A DNA stretch of 64,000 nucleotides, from assembly GCA_963969595.1 (NCBI GenBank), contig OZ018409.1, forward strand, positions 5,222,520-5,286,519, read 5' to 3'. This DNA comes from Neckera pumila (lineage: Eukaryota; Streptophyta; Bryopsida; Hypnales; Neckeraceae). Numbering within the stretch: the stretch's first letter is position 1; every line of letters starts with the position of its first letter. Shown here one piece after another: positions 24,443-36,476 of the stretch. The notes beneath the pieces were generated by a model. It was not told the DNA's origin. It worked only from the letters and a program-made list of their open reading frames with translations, and did not search any database. Position numbers and translations under genes: made by a program.

Positions 24443-26111
24443 TGCTCACACTCCCATGTGCTCCGGAATTTCTCTCTCGATCTCGCTCGCCCCCAACACC
24501 AAAAATTCAAACCCCGCTCATTAGCACAGGCGCGTCAGTGCCTTCATCTGCTGGCGCCCCAATGCCTGCCCAAGAGCTTGGAAACCAAACCCATCTTGCA
24601 GCAAGAACGAAGGAAATCGGCGGACCCCGCGTCGCAAATCGTTCGCAATCGGGCTTCGCTGCAACAATGCAAATGGATGCCCGCCATCCCCCGATGATTG
24701 TCCTATTACGCCGCTCCTCCCGACTTCCCCTGTTTCCACCCGAAATCCACTCGACAGGAACATTCCTGGCTGACCCCAGACGTGGTCGGTTCCACCAGCG
24801 AGGGGGGAAATCTAACAGAAAGTGGTAGATTTCGAATCTCCCCCATCGGAAAGCCGCTATCGTTGGGACAGCTGGTAAAACGGTCCCTTGGAATCATTGA
24901 TAAAATTTTGAACTGGGTTTGGTAGGACAACCCACAACTGATGAGATGGGTTGGTCTTGGACAGTAATGTTGGACTTCACAGTAATAAGTATGTCTTGCC
25001 TCGGGAATGGAGTCCAGAGTGCTGTAGCATGTGCCACTGACCTGAAGTCCTGAACCCAACCTGATTACGAATAATCTTACAAGAGATTTGGATCAAATTT
25101 GGGTGGAACTGAATGTTCTGAAATAGCATATGTGGCACGTTTTATGCTCCATTTGCACGCGCTTTTGATGCTGTCGATCCAATCAAAACCATTTCGGTGG
25201 ACAGATTACCAAATTCTTGGCAGATATGAACTCGCCAATCTGGATGCCAACGTAAAGCAGAGTGGATTAGAGAGAGCCATGTCAAGCTTTAAGTTAGTAA
25301 CTCATTCAGGCTCTCACTCCCCAATCAAGAATCCAAACCAATTCAAATTCAAATTGGATGCACCCAAAGGACATGATTTTTTTAAGGTCATTAACTACTC
25401 TCCTGCTTTATCATCAAGCTTTGTGCAAAACAGTGTACATTTACAACCATACGGTCCAACATGAAAGACGTGCTTCAGCTGTAATGCAAGTTTACATGAC
25501 TGTCGTCACACATGTTTCAGAAAATAAAAAAGAGTTTACGTGACTACGTCTGTAATAAATCTCGAAGAGTAATATAATAAGCTTCTGTTACAGTGCCTAG
25601 AATCAAAGTTAATGCGGTCCTGTTTGTGACCAAGATTTTCGGTTGCGTATTTTGAACAGTTTTTTTTTCAAGAGTGGAATCAAACTGACTGACCCCAAAT
25701 TTTCAGTTCTGGCTGCCGAAGGTGAAGTCAACAAAACCAATTAGTTAATAAGATACCCCAATAACCAGAAAATTAGTTTAGCATGGCGTAAAACAAAAAA
25801 ACTTGTGGACGACTGACCTGCAGCTTGAGTGTGATGAGCTGCTCAAATGGGGGAAAGGTGGCGACTGGCGACGCGTGGGGGTCCAGCCGCCAACTGTAAG
25901 CCACGTCAGACGTGGGGGCTGGTATCTTCTGTCAAGTTGAGCGTCAAGGTCATGGCAGGAGCTACTGACAGTCTGCCACGTTCCACATGGTCCAGCTGGG
26001 CCAGTCCCTGCTGGCACTGACTTGGGATTCTTCGACAGGAGGGCTGGAAGACTTATCATTCAAATTGGAAAACACAAAAAAAACCCTCTGAACTTGAAGA
26101 ATTGAGATCAC
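24443..26111. other. Upstream region of the SUN gene; no other gene found
   Basis: GC-rich next to the SUN start, as expected for a promoter and 5' leader, then AT-rich. No clear TATA box was seen. Frames at 24301-24828 and 25099-25464 (plus) have no recognisable domain and are taken as chance. Confidence 0.45.
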
Positions 26112-26440
26112 TACACTAAAAACTATTTTTAGTGTTAGCAACACTATTTACGAACCATGACACAAAATATCATTAAGCCAACTAAAGTAAATAACATTAA
26201 ATGTAATTTCTAACACTAAATATACTCTATGGTAAATCTGAAATCCAAAAATGTTTACATTTAGTGTTAGATTGCAAGGGAAGACTAGGGAAGGGGAAGG
26301 CAGGAGGGAAGAGAAGGCAAAGGCGATGCATTCAAGTCTAACACTACACTAATTACTCCAAAGTTCAGATTTAGTGTTGGGTGGGGTAGGCTGATAATTA
26401 CACTAAATGCAATCCAACACTAAATATAGTTTTTAGTGTA
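26112..26440. mobile_element. MITE family C, copy 2
   Basis: Left terminus TACACTAAAAACTATTTTTA, right terminus TAAATATAGTTTTTAGTGTA, inverted with one mismatch. Interior phrases match copy 1 at 8396-8653. It also holds a purine-rich GGGAAGG stretch (26270-26325) missing from copy 1. Confidence 0.75.
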
Positions 26441-26746
26441 CCTAATTGAGACATTGAATTTAGAGATATATGAGGGTTGACAGACATAGACATAGACATA
26501 GAGAGTTAACTTTGTTCATTTAAACTTTCAACGATGCAGCATCTGGCCGATGAATGGCTTTTAATCTTTCCATGTAGAATAGAAGTCAATTGTTCATCCT
26601 TGGAATTTTGTGCAAAAAACAGGTAGATTTTGCATAGTAGTTTGACCTCCAATGAATACTTTTGTTTTTTTGTAAAGTAGATGATGTCACACAATACCAA
26701 AAGGGATGAGTTCTACAATCACCAGCCCAACATTTAATCCTTAATC

Positions 26747-27029
26747 CATTAGGGGAGATTTAGGGCCATTGAAAGACTGCGAGTTGTCCTACGTTCCCAG
26801 ACGGTAGGAACGCAGGATAAATTCTGGTTGATGCGGTCGAGACAATGCCACGTCATTTTTGGATTTTTTTTTTAAAAATTTTTTTGCTCAAAATGATATT
26901 TGGGAAGAAATGCTTTTCTTCTTTTTTGAAAAAAAAATACTGACAGTCCATATTGTTGTTCACAGGGTCAGGCCAAATTGGAGAACGGGCCTCAAACGGC
27001 CTTCCAAAGGCCCCAAATCTCTTCTAATG
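26747..27029. mobile_element. MITE family A, copy 2
   Basis: Same length (283 bp) as copy 1. Ends are CATTAGGGGAGATTTAGGGC and GCCCCAAATCTCTTCTAATG. The interior has ACGTTCCCAGACGGTAGGAAC and GCCACGTCATTTTTGG-like words. Confidence 0.8.
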
Positions 27030-27965
27030 CGTAAAGGCCCATTGTCCCTTCGGGGGACAAATGGGATTTCAAGCAGATACCTACAGACTGAAATTTTGTT
27101 GTGATTTTACGAAACTTTTTTGGAAGATAGAAAAACTACTAAGCTTTGTGGGAATATACCTTTTTTTTCAATTGGTGCACAGGAAAAAAAAGTTATGACC
27201 GAATAAGCTCAAAATAGGGGACGGAGGGCAGCAAAAAAAATTTGCAAATTTTTTTAATTTTTTTTAATATTTTTAATTTTTTTTAATTTTTTTTCTTATA
27301 GAGTATATTTTTGCCTATCTGGAAAGCTTTGATTCATTTCATTTGGATTTGTTATGAGAAAGTTATGGACAACCTTGTTTTGGGGGCACTTAGAGCATCT
27401 TCCTGAAAAAAATAACTTATAGGATTCATTTCTGAATGTAGTTTTAACAATTTTCCAAAAAAACAAGTTCCATAAGATTTAGTTTTTTTGCTACAACAAT
27501 CTCACCATTGGGATTAGTGCTCTTTAATTCCATATAAAAGATATTAATATTTTAGATTTTCCTTCTATCTCCTACCTACTTCTATTTAACAATGTTTTTA
27601 GTAATGAAAATCAAGTTTTTTGGATTTTTTTTTCCCCTAGATTCTCAACTTTGTTTTCTACTACAAAGATTTAAAGCTCAAAACTTTGTAGAACATTTAA
27701 GTTAAAAATGTTCAAAGTCATAAAATCTAGTCCCACAATGTGCTAAAAAACTTGTTTTTTTCACTTAAAACGCAGATATCTTGCAATCTATGCGGTCAAA
27801 AATTCTGAAATTTTGTCCACACATTTCATACTAGTTAGGTGTAAGATCCTACGATTAGATGTGCTAAAAAAACAATTTTCAAATTTTTTTACTCTTTGCC
27901 ATAGAAATGGTAGTTTTAAGTGTGTTTTGGCAGAAAAAAGGCCTTGGGCCTTTAGGGGTTAATCT
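27030..27965 (+). repeat. TTAA-flanked repeat D, copy 2
   Basis: It starts next to MITE A at TAAAGGCCCATTGTCCC and ends GGCCTTTAGGGGTTAA. Internal landmarks match D copies 1 and 3. Its length of about 0.93 kb is taken as that of the intact element. No coding frame. Confidence 0.75.
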
Positions 27966-28462
27966 ATAAACGACATTATGGGCGTTTGGCCCCCGATGAA
28001 TGACAAGGAATTTTCCTATGTAAGACAAAAGTGCAACTATTCATCTCTGGAATTTTGTGTGAAAAGTAATAAATGCTTCCAATATCTTGGCTTCCAATGA
28101 ATGTTTTTTGATTTTTTTATACCAGTCATTCCCACTATTCCAAAATGGATGATTTTCGCGGTCACCAATTTGTTTTTTAACCCTTAAAGGACATTGCAAG
28201 CCCCATGGGCATTTTGAAAGTCTAACTTACATTTTTCACATAGTTCTTGATTTTAAATGCTTTTAAGCTTAACTAAGAAAATATAGCTGCAATAATCTAC
28301 ATTTAGTCCATTTGTTTTTTCAAAAATATTAAAATTGTAATTTTTGTGACGCTTCAAAGATAGCATCTTGATATGAAAATACACCTTTTTTTGAATTTTT
28401 TGTATCAAATATTTTTGGTATGAACTTAATGAATACATCATTTACACCATAATATTTGTCAT
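27966..28462. other. Repeat debris between D copy 2 and split MITE A
   Basis: Includes another TTAACCCTTAAAGGAC start near 28179, perhaps the end of a further TTAA-flanked element. Nothing else recognised. Confidence 0.35.
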
Positions 28463-28562
28463 CATTAGAGGGGATTTGGGGCCTTTGGAGGGTCGTTTCA
28501 GGCCCATTTCCTAATTTGGCCCGATTCTGTGAACAGTGGTACGAGCAGTCGGAAAATATTGA

Positions 28563-29483
28563 TTAACCCCTAAAAGCCTGCTATCCCTTCAAGGGACAAA
28601 TGCGTTTTCGGGCAGGTACCTACAGGCTGAAATTTTCTCCTGATTTTTTGAAAATTTTTTGGACGGTAGAAAAACTAATTAGCTTTATGAAAATATAACT
28701 TTTTCCACAATCAGTGCCCGGAATCAAAAGTTATGATCAAATAAGCTCAAAACAGGGGACAGCGAGCAGCAAAAAAATTTTGCACTTTTTTTTTTTTTTG
28801 AGTATTTTTTTTCGCATGGATTATATTTTTGTCTATCTAAAAAGCTTTGATTCATTTCATTTGGATTTGTTATAAGAAAGTTATGGACATTCTTGTTTTT
28901 TGAGCAGTTAGAGCATCTTGAAAAAAATAACTTGTAGGATTCATTTCTGAATGCAATTTTTCAAATTTTTCAAATTATTTTTTTTCATGGTTAAGTTTAC
29001 TTGCTAGAAAAATTTGACCATTGGGATTATTGCATTTTAATTCCATCTAAAATATATGAATATTTTAGATTTTCCTTCTATCTCGTACCTACTTCTACTT
29101 AACAATTTTTTCAATAATGAAAATTAAATTTTTTTGAATTTTTTTTTTGGGTAGATTTTCAACTCAATTCTCCACTATAAACATATAAAGCTCAAAACCC
29201 TTGTAGTGTAAAATTTTAAGTTAAAAATGTTCAAAGTCAAAAAATCCAGTTCCACAATGTGCTGAAACATTTGTTTTTTTACTTTAAATGTAGATATCTT
29301 GCAATCTGTGTGGTCAAAAACTCTGAAAGTTTTTCTACACATTCTCATACTAGTTAGGTGTAAGATCCTTTGGTTAGATGTGCAAAAAAAACATTTTTAA
29401 TTTTTTTTCACTCTTTGCTAAGAAAATAGCAGTTTGGGGTGTTTTTGGGCAGAAAAATGGCCTTGGGCGTTTAGGGGTTAACC
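28563..29483 (+). repeat. TTAA-flanked repeat D, copy 3
   Basis: Starts TTAACCCCTAAAAGCC and ends GGGCGTTTAGGGGTTAA. It shares its right TTAA with B copy 2. Confidence 0.8.
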
Positions 29484-29489
29484 CCTAAA
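29470..29489. repeat. 20-bp perfect palindrome at the D-B junction
   Basis: TTTAGGGGTTAACCCCTAAA: the TIR end of D, one TTAA, and the TIR start of B. A 19-base version lies at 9621-9639. Confidence 0.95.
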
Positions 29490-30365
29490 GAACCAAACAA
29501 AGTTTTTTGGCAACATAGTGATTTAGGGCAGCTCACTACGGATGAAAATTTTATTTTTATACACTTTGGAAATTTCACACAACATGTTGGCAACATAGCT
29601 TTAAAGCCCAACAATTTTCAAAACTTTTGACTACATGGTCGGCGGGCAGCTCAAAATTTTTCTAAAAAATCACTTTTAAGAAAATAAAATTTTGAAATTG
29701 GTTCATTACATTCATATATATATATAAAGCTTTGAAATATTCCATTTTGATTTATGAGATGAAAATTATGAGGTGTTCTAGTTTGCAGGCAGTTATGGAT
29801 TCCCTATTCTAGAATAAACTTTGGAATCCTTTATGTAACTCAATTTGCAGTATTTTTTGAAAAAATTAAAAGCATAGGATGTATATTGGTTACTGCAGTA
29901 TTACATCCATTGGGATTGACATTTTTCAATTCCGTAATTAACAATTTTGTATTTTGAATCATTCTCTACTTCTTTCTACAATCTATTTTTTTATTGTATG
30001 TTGTACAATTCCAAATGATCTGAAAAATTTCAAGCATGTAGCCAACTTGCTTTGGAGAATGAATCCAAAGAGTAACCACGATATTGAACATTTTTTCATT
30101 TAAATGTGACCTTGTAAAGTGCAGCTGCACAATTTTTCGCAGGGCCAAAAAAAGGATTTTTGTCAATTCAAATGCTAATATCTTGCAATCTACATGGTGG
30201 AAAATTCTGAATTTTTCTTAACATATTTTCAAACAAGTTTACTACAAGATCCTATAATTACATGTGTCCCCAAATTTTTTTTTTTCTAAAATTTGATACT
30301 TGTACTAGAATGACAATTTTAGAGTGTTTTTGGTGAAAACGTAGTAAAAAACTTTTCCAGGTTAA
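29480..30365 (+). repeat. TTAA-flanked repeat B, copy 2
   Basis: Starts TTAACCCCTAAAGAACC and ends CTTTTCCAGGTTAA. It is free of other insertions and so serves as reference for B copies 1, 3 and 4. Confidence 0.75.
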
Positions 30366-30536
30366 AGCAAGAAAAATAAACAAAAAGTAAAATTTTTGTT
30401 CCAAATATCATAAAGCAGAAAAAAAAATTCCAAAAATGATGTGGCAATTGTTGAGCCACATCAGCTAGCTATTGCAATTGTGTTTCCGCAGTCTAAGAAC
30501 TTGCAGTCCTCTAAAAGCCCCAAATCTCCTTTGATG

Positions 30537-30784
30537 CTATAAAATCTAGATTTGCTAAAATTTCATATTATTTTAAGCATTTATATAATTACTATGATTT
30601 GTACAAAGAAATTTCTTTAAAGAATCATATAAAATTGTATTTGATGTTTTTAACTATGAAAAAATGAAATTAATTTAAGACATATATTACCACATGTAAA
30701 AAAATTGAGATTTTGAAATATGTATTTTAATGTAGAAATACAAAGAAGTTTGACCAAGCTCGGATATAAAAATGTCTTTTAAAG
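30537..30784. other. AT-rich, nothing recognised
   Basis: No frame or repeat relation seen. Confidence 0.4.
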
Positions 30785-31690
30785 ATTAAACTCTAAAGGC
30801 CTAAAGCCATTTTTTTGCCAAAAAACATTTAAAATTGCCATCTCTATAGCAAAGAGTAAAAAATTGAATTTCTTTTTGCACATCTAATCATAGGATTTTA
30901 CATCTAGCTAGTATGAAAATGTGTGGAAAAAATTTCAGAATTTTTTATCACAGAGATTGCAAAATATCTGGATTTTAAGTGAAAAATATTTTGTTTTGCA
31001 CATTACGGGACTAGATTATTTTACTTTGAACCTTCATAACTTTAATTCTTTGCTCTACAGATTTTTGAGCTTTAAATCTTTGTGGTGGACAGGTGGAGAA
31101 TTGAGTTGAGAGTCGAGGAAAAAAAATAAAAAATACTTAATTTTCATTCTTTAAAAAATTGTTAAGTAGAAGTAGATAAAAGATAGAAGGAAAATCTAAA
31201 TTATTAGTATCTTAAAGATGGAATTAAAATGCACAAATTTTAATACTAAGATTGTGTTAGCAAACAAATTAACCATGTAGAACTTCTTTTTTTAAATTGT
31301 AAAATTGCATTCAAAAATGAATTCTACAAGTTATTTTTTCAAGAAGGTGCTTGAAGTGCCCAAAAAACAAGATTCTCCATAATTTTCTCATAAAAAATCC
31401 AAATGGAATCAATCAAAGCTTTCCATATAAACAAAAATGTAATCTATGAGAAAAAAAATTCAATCTAAATTTTTGAATTTTTTTTGTTGCCCCCTTTCTC
31501 CATGTTTTGAGTTGTTTGGGACATAACTTTTGATCCTGGGTATTGATTGAAATTTTTTTATATTCCTACAAATCTAATCAATTTTTCTATCTTAAAAAAA
31601 AATTCAGAAATTCAAAACAAATATTTAGCCCATAGATACTTACTTCAAATCTCATTTGTCCCAAAGGGACATTAGGCCTTTAGAAGCTAA
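30785..31690 (-). repeat. TTAA-flanked repeat D, copy 4
   Basis: On the minus strand the order of D landmarks is kept. It starts on the plus strand as TTAAACTCTAAAGGCC and ends ATTAGGCCTTTAG. Confidence 0.75.
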
Positions 31691-33507
31691 GGTTTAAAGG
31701 ATGCGCCTCCTATGACCAAGGTAGTCACCAAAATAGCGCCAATCGTGGGACCAATAATAGTACACTCCTTTGTTTCTATAGTGAACAATGAAGTGATCCA
31801 TCAATCACTTTTCAGCCTCAGTGTCCGTAAAAAGTTAAAGATTAACCTTGAAGTGCTCCGTCGTCCAATTTTTGGATGATTAATATATTGAAACTCTTGT
31901 TTCTTTTTCACTCTTTTTGGATGAAAGTCATCTTAATTTGTGGAGACACTTTATCAAGTTGTTGTCCTATACAATGGTAGGATTTGGTGGTACTAGAATA
32001 CATATTTTTCTAAAATTACAAATGTAAAAGTATGTCAAGTGGTTGACCAAGCCAAATTTAGTTCAAAATTAGATTTGAAAAAATGTGGTCATAGATTTAA
32101 AGAGCACAAAAATTTCAAAAAATCACCATGTCAAGATGAACTCATACCAAATCCATACCAACAAGTTTTACTCAAAAACTAATAATATTTTGCTTGTAAT
32201 TGAAATTCGAAGGAATTTTGAAATTTCTCTTTCATAAGTTATAAAAATAGATTGGTGGTAGCATTCGTAAATCGAACCGTACAAATGGAATCTAAAACTC
32301 AAAATTTCACTACAAGAAAAAAATGCACTAATTAACAAAAGATCAATTTATTTACATTGATTATGACAACTTTTTGGGGGCTTACATTACAAAAAAATTC
32401 AGCCTTCCTAAGGGCTGCTCTAGACTAACAAACTAAGCTATCTCCAAGCTTGGTATGTCAATTTGAATAAGTCCTCCGTTGAGCAATCAAAAAAAATGAC
32501 TGCTTGTCAAAACAGTCAGATTTCGCATTTTATTATTATTATTTTTAATCAATTTTTAACTCATAAAACTCGGTTCCTGTGCCATTGTCACTGCAATTTC
32601 AACTGCGCAGGAATAGGGAAAACGGATTTAAAAGTGTACTATGCTAGATGCATAGGATACCTAATGTGATACTAGAGTGACCTCTGAAGTTCTTTGAAGT
32701 CAGCCAAAATTTATTCTTAATTTTGCTTTAATATACTCTTATTTTTTCATTCCAAATCTGAGGGGATTTACTTCCAAATTTTTTTGGAAAACTATGTGAA
32801 ATTATTAAATAGGATCAATTTAATTTTTGAACAAAAAATTTATAAGTCTTCCATTTTAGAGTCTAGTAGAAAAAAAAATAGGATGCTTAACTTGGGATTC
32901 CTCTAAACTTGTATAGTAGGTTTAGTTCTGTAATTGAAGTCTGACGAGGTATGATTAATAACTTTAGATTTTTTTTCCATTTTGCACTTCAAAGGAAATT
33001 CAGTTTGGGGTCTTGGCGAGGTTAGGGTATGCGTTGGCGCCCAATGGCATTAGGATTTCCTCCATCTGGCAAGGAGTTTTAAGTACATAGTCTCTTTGGG
33101 TTGAGTGGGCTGATTGCTGCCGATCCTCTGGAAAATTGCATCTTGTTCTTTGAGATAGGGTTGTGTGCTTCAGAGGAGATTCAAGGAATATTTGTAGTTT
33201 GGTTTGAAGCAAATTGTGGAGTTTGAAGATGACATCTCGTAGCCGCTTTGATGATCGTACTACTTGCAAGAACTCTAGAAATCCGTCTCTGTTCTTTGAT
33301 TTGCTATGAATTTGGTTTGCTTTCCATTTTTGTTGTGTACGACCTATTGTTGGAGTTTGGGGTTTGGAATTGGGCAATAGATTGCAAATCTTGCAACCAG
33401 ATTCAGCAGAGTTTAGGTTTTTGGAGGCCAATAATTTTCACAAAGTTTGAGTGCGGTTTAGGTTTAAGGGTGGAGGTTCAGCATTGACGGGCTTTGTTTT
33501 CTTGCAG
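31691..33507. other. Mixed repeat debris; one CACTA-type terminus
   Basis: CACTACAAGAAAA at 32308 is a canonical plant CACTA end, but no partner was found. The part after 33000 is more balanced in composition and may belong to the decayed coding region that follows. Confidence 0.35.
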
Positions 33508-33633
33508 CATGATGATGAAATCAAGATATTCACGCTTGCGGATGAAGATGCATTTTCAAAATGTGTTGGTACAGTAAAGGGCGAGGCTGGAGAATCTCCA
33601 ATTGATCTGCAACTTCATCTCGAACAAAAGTAG
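33508..33633 (+). pseudogene. Exon-like fragment of unknown protein
   Basis: After a good acceptor (TTTTCTTGCAG) a frame encodes HDDEIKIFTLADEDAFSKC, then VGTVKGEAGESPIDLQLHL and EQK, where AAA|GTAGGT could be a donor. It is not recognised. It lies 0.35 kb before the CACTA insertion and may be the upstream part of the decayed gene at 39.2-40.85 kb. Confidence 0.35.
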
Positions 33634-35090
33634 GTTCTAATTTCCGGTTTCAATATTGGGATGTAGAAGAACGTTGCAGAGTGGCTATGACACTAGAATC
33701 CTTGACCAATGTTGAAGACACCATCTTCATGATCTCGGCTATCAAAGTTGAGGAAGAATTTAAAAATGTAGGCTCCAAATGACAGCCCCTTAGTAGCGAG
33801 CTGGATCTCTTGGAAACTCGACAAAATAACGGTCTAGAAGTGGAGTTGCCGGAATTCCCTCCAACGGACACAAGCGGCAGTGGCGGCACTGAAATCCACG
33901 TTGATCTTGTTGCTTGCTCGGATTAGCGCCTCCAGCAACGATAGCTTCTTTATGTCCAAGATTGTGGCCAAAGCAGGTGATGGCAACACTATAAGAAAAC
34001 GGTTTTTTTTTGACGTCTGCAAAAACGCGACTAGACGTCATGGCTGACACAAAATTGACCCACGTGGATGTCCAAAAAAATGCGTTATAACGGACAGGCC
34101 AAAAACATGTACAAAAGACAAGGACACGTGCCAATTTTGAAGCTTGTTTTTGTAAAACGTCACAGTAGACATGGATTCCCAAGAAAGCATGGATGTAGCA
34201 CGTAACTGACATGTGTCCTCCATGTCAACCCAAAAAAGGCAGGCAGGGCCACATAGGCAACTTTTTCATCCACGGATGGCCACGTAGGCAACTTTTTCCT
34301 CTAACCCATTTTTTTCATCTACCCATTTTTTTCATCCAACCCATTTTTTTCATCCAATCCATTTTTCAAAAAGTAATTAGTCAACAGAAATTAATCAATA
34401 AAATTATACAATAAAAAAAAGCAGAATTCACCAAGAATTTAAAAAAACTTACCATTTACCATCAAATTTATTTTGATGACAAAATTTCGTGAAAATGAAG
34501 ATTTTCAGGGTCATATTTGTACCCATTCTTTATTCATGGTGAGACAAACAATGGGATAATTAGCCTACATTGTCTCAGACGTCCAGTCCGACATCCAACC
34601 TATTGTTTCAAACATCTAGCCCGATGTCCATCCAGCCATTTCTTATTTTTTTTCCAAAATATACCACGTGGTTGCCTGTGAGTGTTTTGAATCCCACCCT
34701 AGATTCTAATATGCACAACCAGGTTCTATGAGTAAATCTAAGTCTATGGGTGATTGGCTGTAGTAAACGAGCTACCTTCCAAGCAATAAAGCTTTCTTAT
34801 CACAAACGTGAGTAATTAAGTAGAAGTTGAGGGAGGATTAATTTAATTCTAAGGATTTTTTCCTATTTTGAAGTCCTATCTTATCCTAAGCGTTCAATTG
34901 TCGCCTAATTAAGTTAATTCGATGTAAGTTCTAATCTAAAGTACGTTTTGTTGTAAATCTAACCTTATTTTTCTTATCAAATCTATTATTTCCTAATTTT
35001 TCCCTCTTAATCAACCTCTATCTAGTTTCTACTAATATTCTTTTACTTTGATTAAAGAATTAAGGATTGGTTTAGATTTGCAAAATCTTT

Positions 35091-35411
35091 GGTGAATTTT
35101 GACCGATTCAACGGTTCATCAAAATTCACCCTAGATTTTATCTTTTCCTAATGGTTTTACCTTCTTTTATTAAATTATCTAACTTCCTATTAAGACTTTC
35201 TACCTTGGTAAATTATGAATTTTAGTTTGTAAGGTTCTAGGTAAATTTTGACCGACTATCGGTTCATCTAAATTTACCTTGAGTTTTTACTCCTCTTGGT
35301 AAATTATTCTAACTTCCTTTCTAAATTTTCTACCTTTGTTAAAAATTCACTTACTTAATGCTAAAAAGTTTTAGTAAATTTTGACCGATTAACGGTTCCT
35401 CAAAATTTACT
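35091..35411. repeat. Three dispersed hairpins with covarying stems
   Basis: Hairpins lie at 35091-35130, 35240-35278 and 35373-35411. Stem pairs are GGTGAATTTTGA/TCAAAATTCACC, GGTAAATTTTGA/TCTAAATTTACC and AGTAAATTTTGA/TCAAAATTTACT, each enclosing ACCG...CGGT. The changes at stem positions 1 and 4 are matched by changes on the opposite arm. Confidence 0.8.
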
Positions 35412-36476
35412 CTAACTTTTACCTATTCTTGAGATAAATCTAAAGTACTAATTACTTTTGACTTTTTCCCTACTAATCCTCTCCGGTAATTTCTAGGTTA
35501 ATTTATCAATCAATTTTACAACAATTGTGGTAAAATTCCGATAGTTGATTCTTTTTCGACTTCTACTGAGTTGGTTAAATTAATTTGACGTGGTGGTTAA
35601 TTTCTATCGTGGAAGTTAAAACCAAGGTTAATGTTTTTTATCCAAAATAAAGGTTGTTTAGGTGAATTTAGATTTTACCTAATTCTTATTTACTTCGGAC
35701 AAAAAAAACTTACTTGGATTTAATTCTTTGTAGGATTTTACTTTAAATCTCTAAGGTTGTAATTTCCTTCTCAATTTCCTACTCTAATTTAGATCCTAAA
35801 ATTCCTTTAGAATATTCTTTTGGATGATTTTCTAATTTTTTCATTCGTTTCTTACGTCAACTTCATTCTCTCACTACTTTCTCCATTTTTATCGGATTTC
35901 TATGTTTAATGTCTTTTCGGAAAGCTAGGAGAATTCTCTATTTAATTTTAAATTCTAATTTCACTAATTAAATCCTCCTAAGGTCTGATTCTATGTCCTA
36001 AATTCGGCTCTAGGTTTTTAAAGCAAATCTAACTTAATTAAAATCTAAAACACAATTAGAGAGTGAGAATTAAGAACGCACCTTGGAATCATTGATGGTC
36101 TCATGCTCCATCTGGATCGTGAAGTCCATGCCTTGTTGATGCGCTCCCTCCACTTTTGCGTATGTTCGATTCTTGACTTTGATGGCCCTTCTCTCCAATT
36201 ACTTCAGATCCTCTTGCTCTTCCTTCTGTGTTAGTACTGAATCTGGAATGAAATTTTAGATCATAATCACCTTAAATGAATTTAGTTGTGGCGGCAGCTC
36301 AAACTTGTGTGTGGTCTGATTCCCTGTTGATTGAAGAAGCTTGTTGAAGGCCCTTGCTGGACGGAAGAGCTTCACTGATGTTTTTTTCGGTCAAACAGAG
36401 TTGACTTTTCTTGGTCCAATTATCTTTTTATCAATTGGTATGACTCTGTTACAAATTGAGCCCCTGTCGGCTACCT

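Larger units (their letters stand above)
28463..30536. mobile_element. MITE family A, copy 3, split by an inserted D-B composite
   Basis: The left part (28463-28562) starts CATTAGAGGGGATTTGGGGC and the right part (30366-30536) ends CCCCAAATCTCCTTTGATG. Together they spell one A element read in the other orientation; the insert at 28563-30365 falls between matching interior phrases (GTACGAGCAGTCGGAAAATA / CAAATATCATAAAGCAG). Confidence 0.75.

Noticed and set aside
24301..24828. 175-codon plus-strand frame over the SUN gene start
   Set aside because: It overlaps exon 1 of the SUN gene in antisense and has no recognisable domain.
25099..25464. 121-codon plus-strand frame
   Set aside because: No domain, no splice or promoter context, average composition; chance cannot be excluded.
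29470..29489. CCCTAAA/TTTAGGG words as interstitial plant telomere repeats
   Set aside because: Only single words occur, always at element ends with four G or C and beside TTAA; there is no telomere array.
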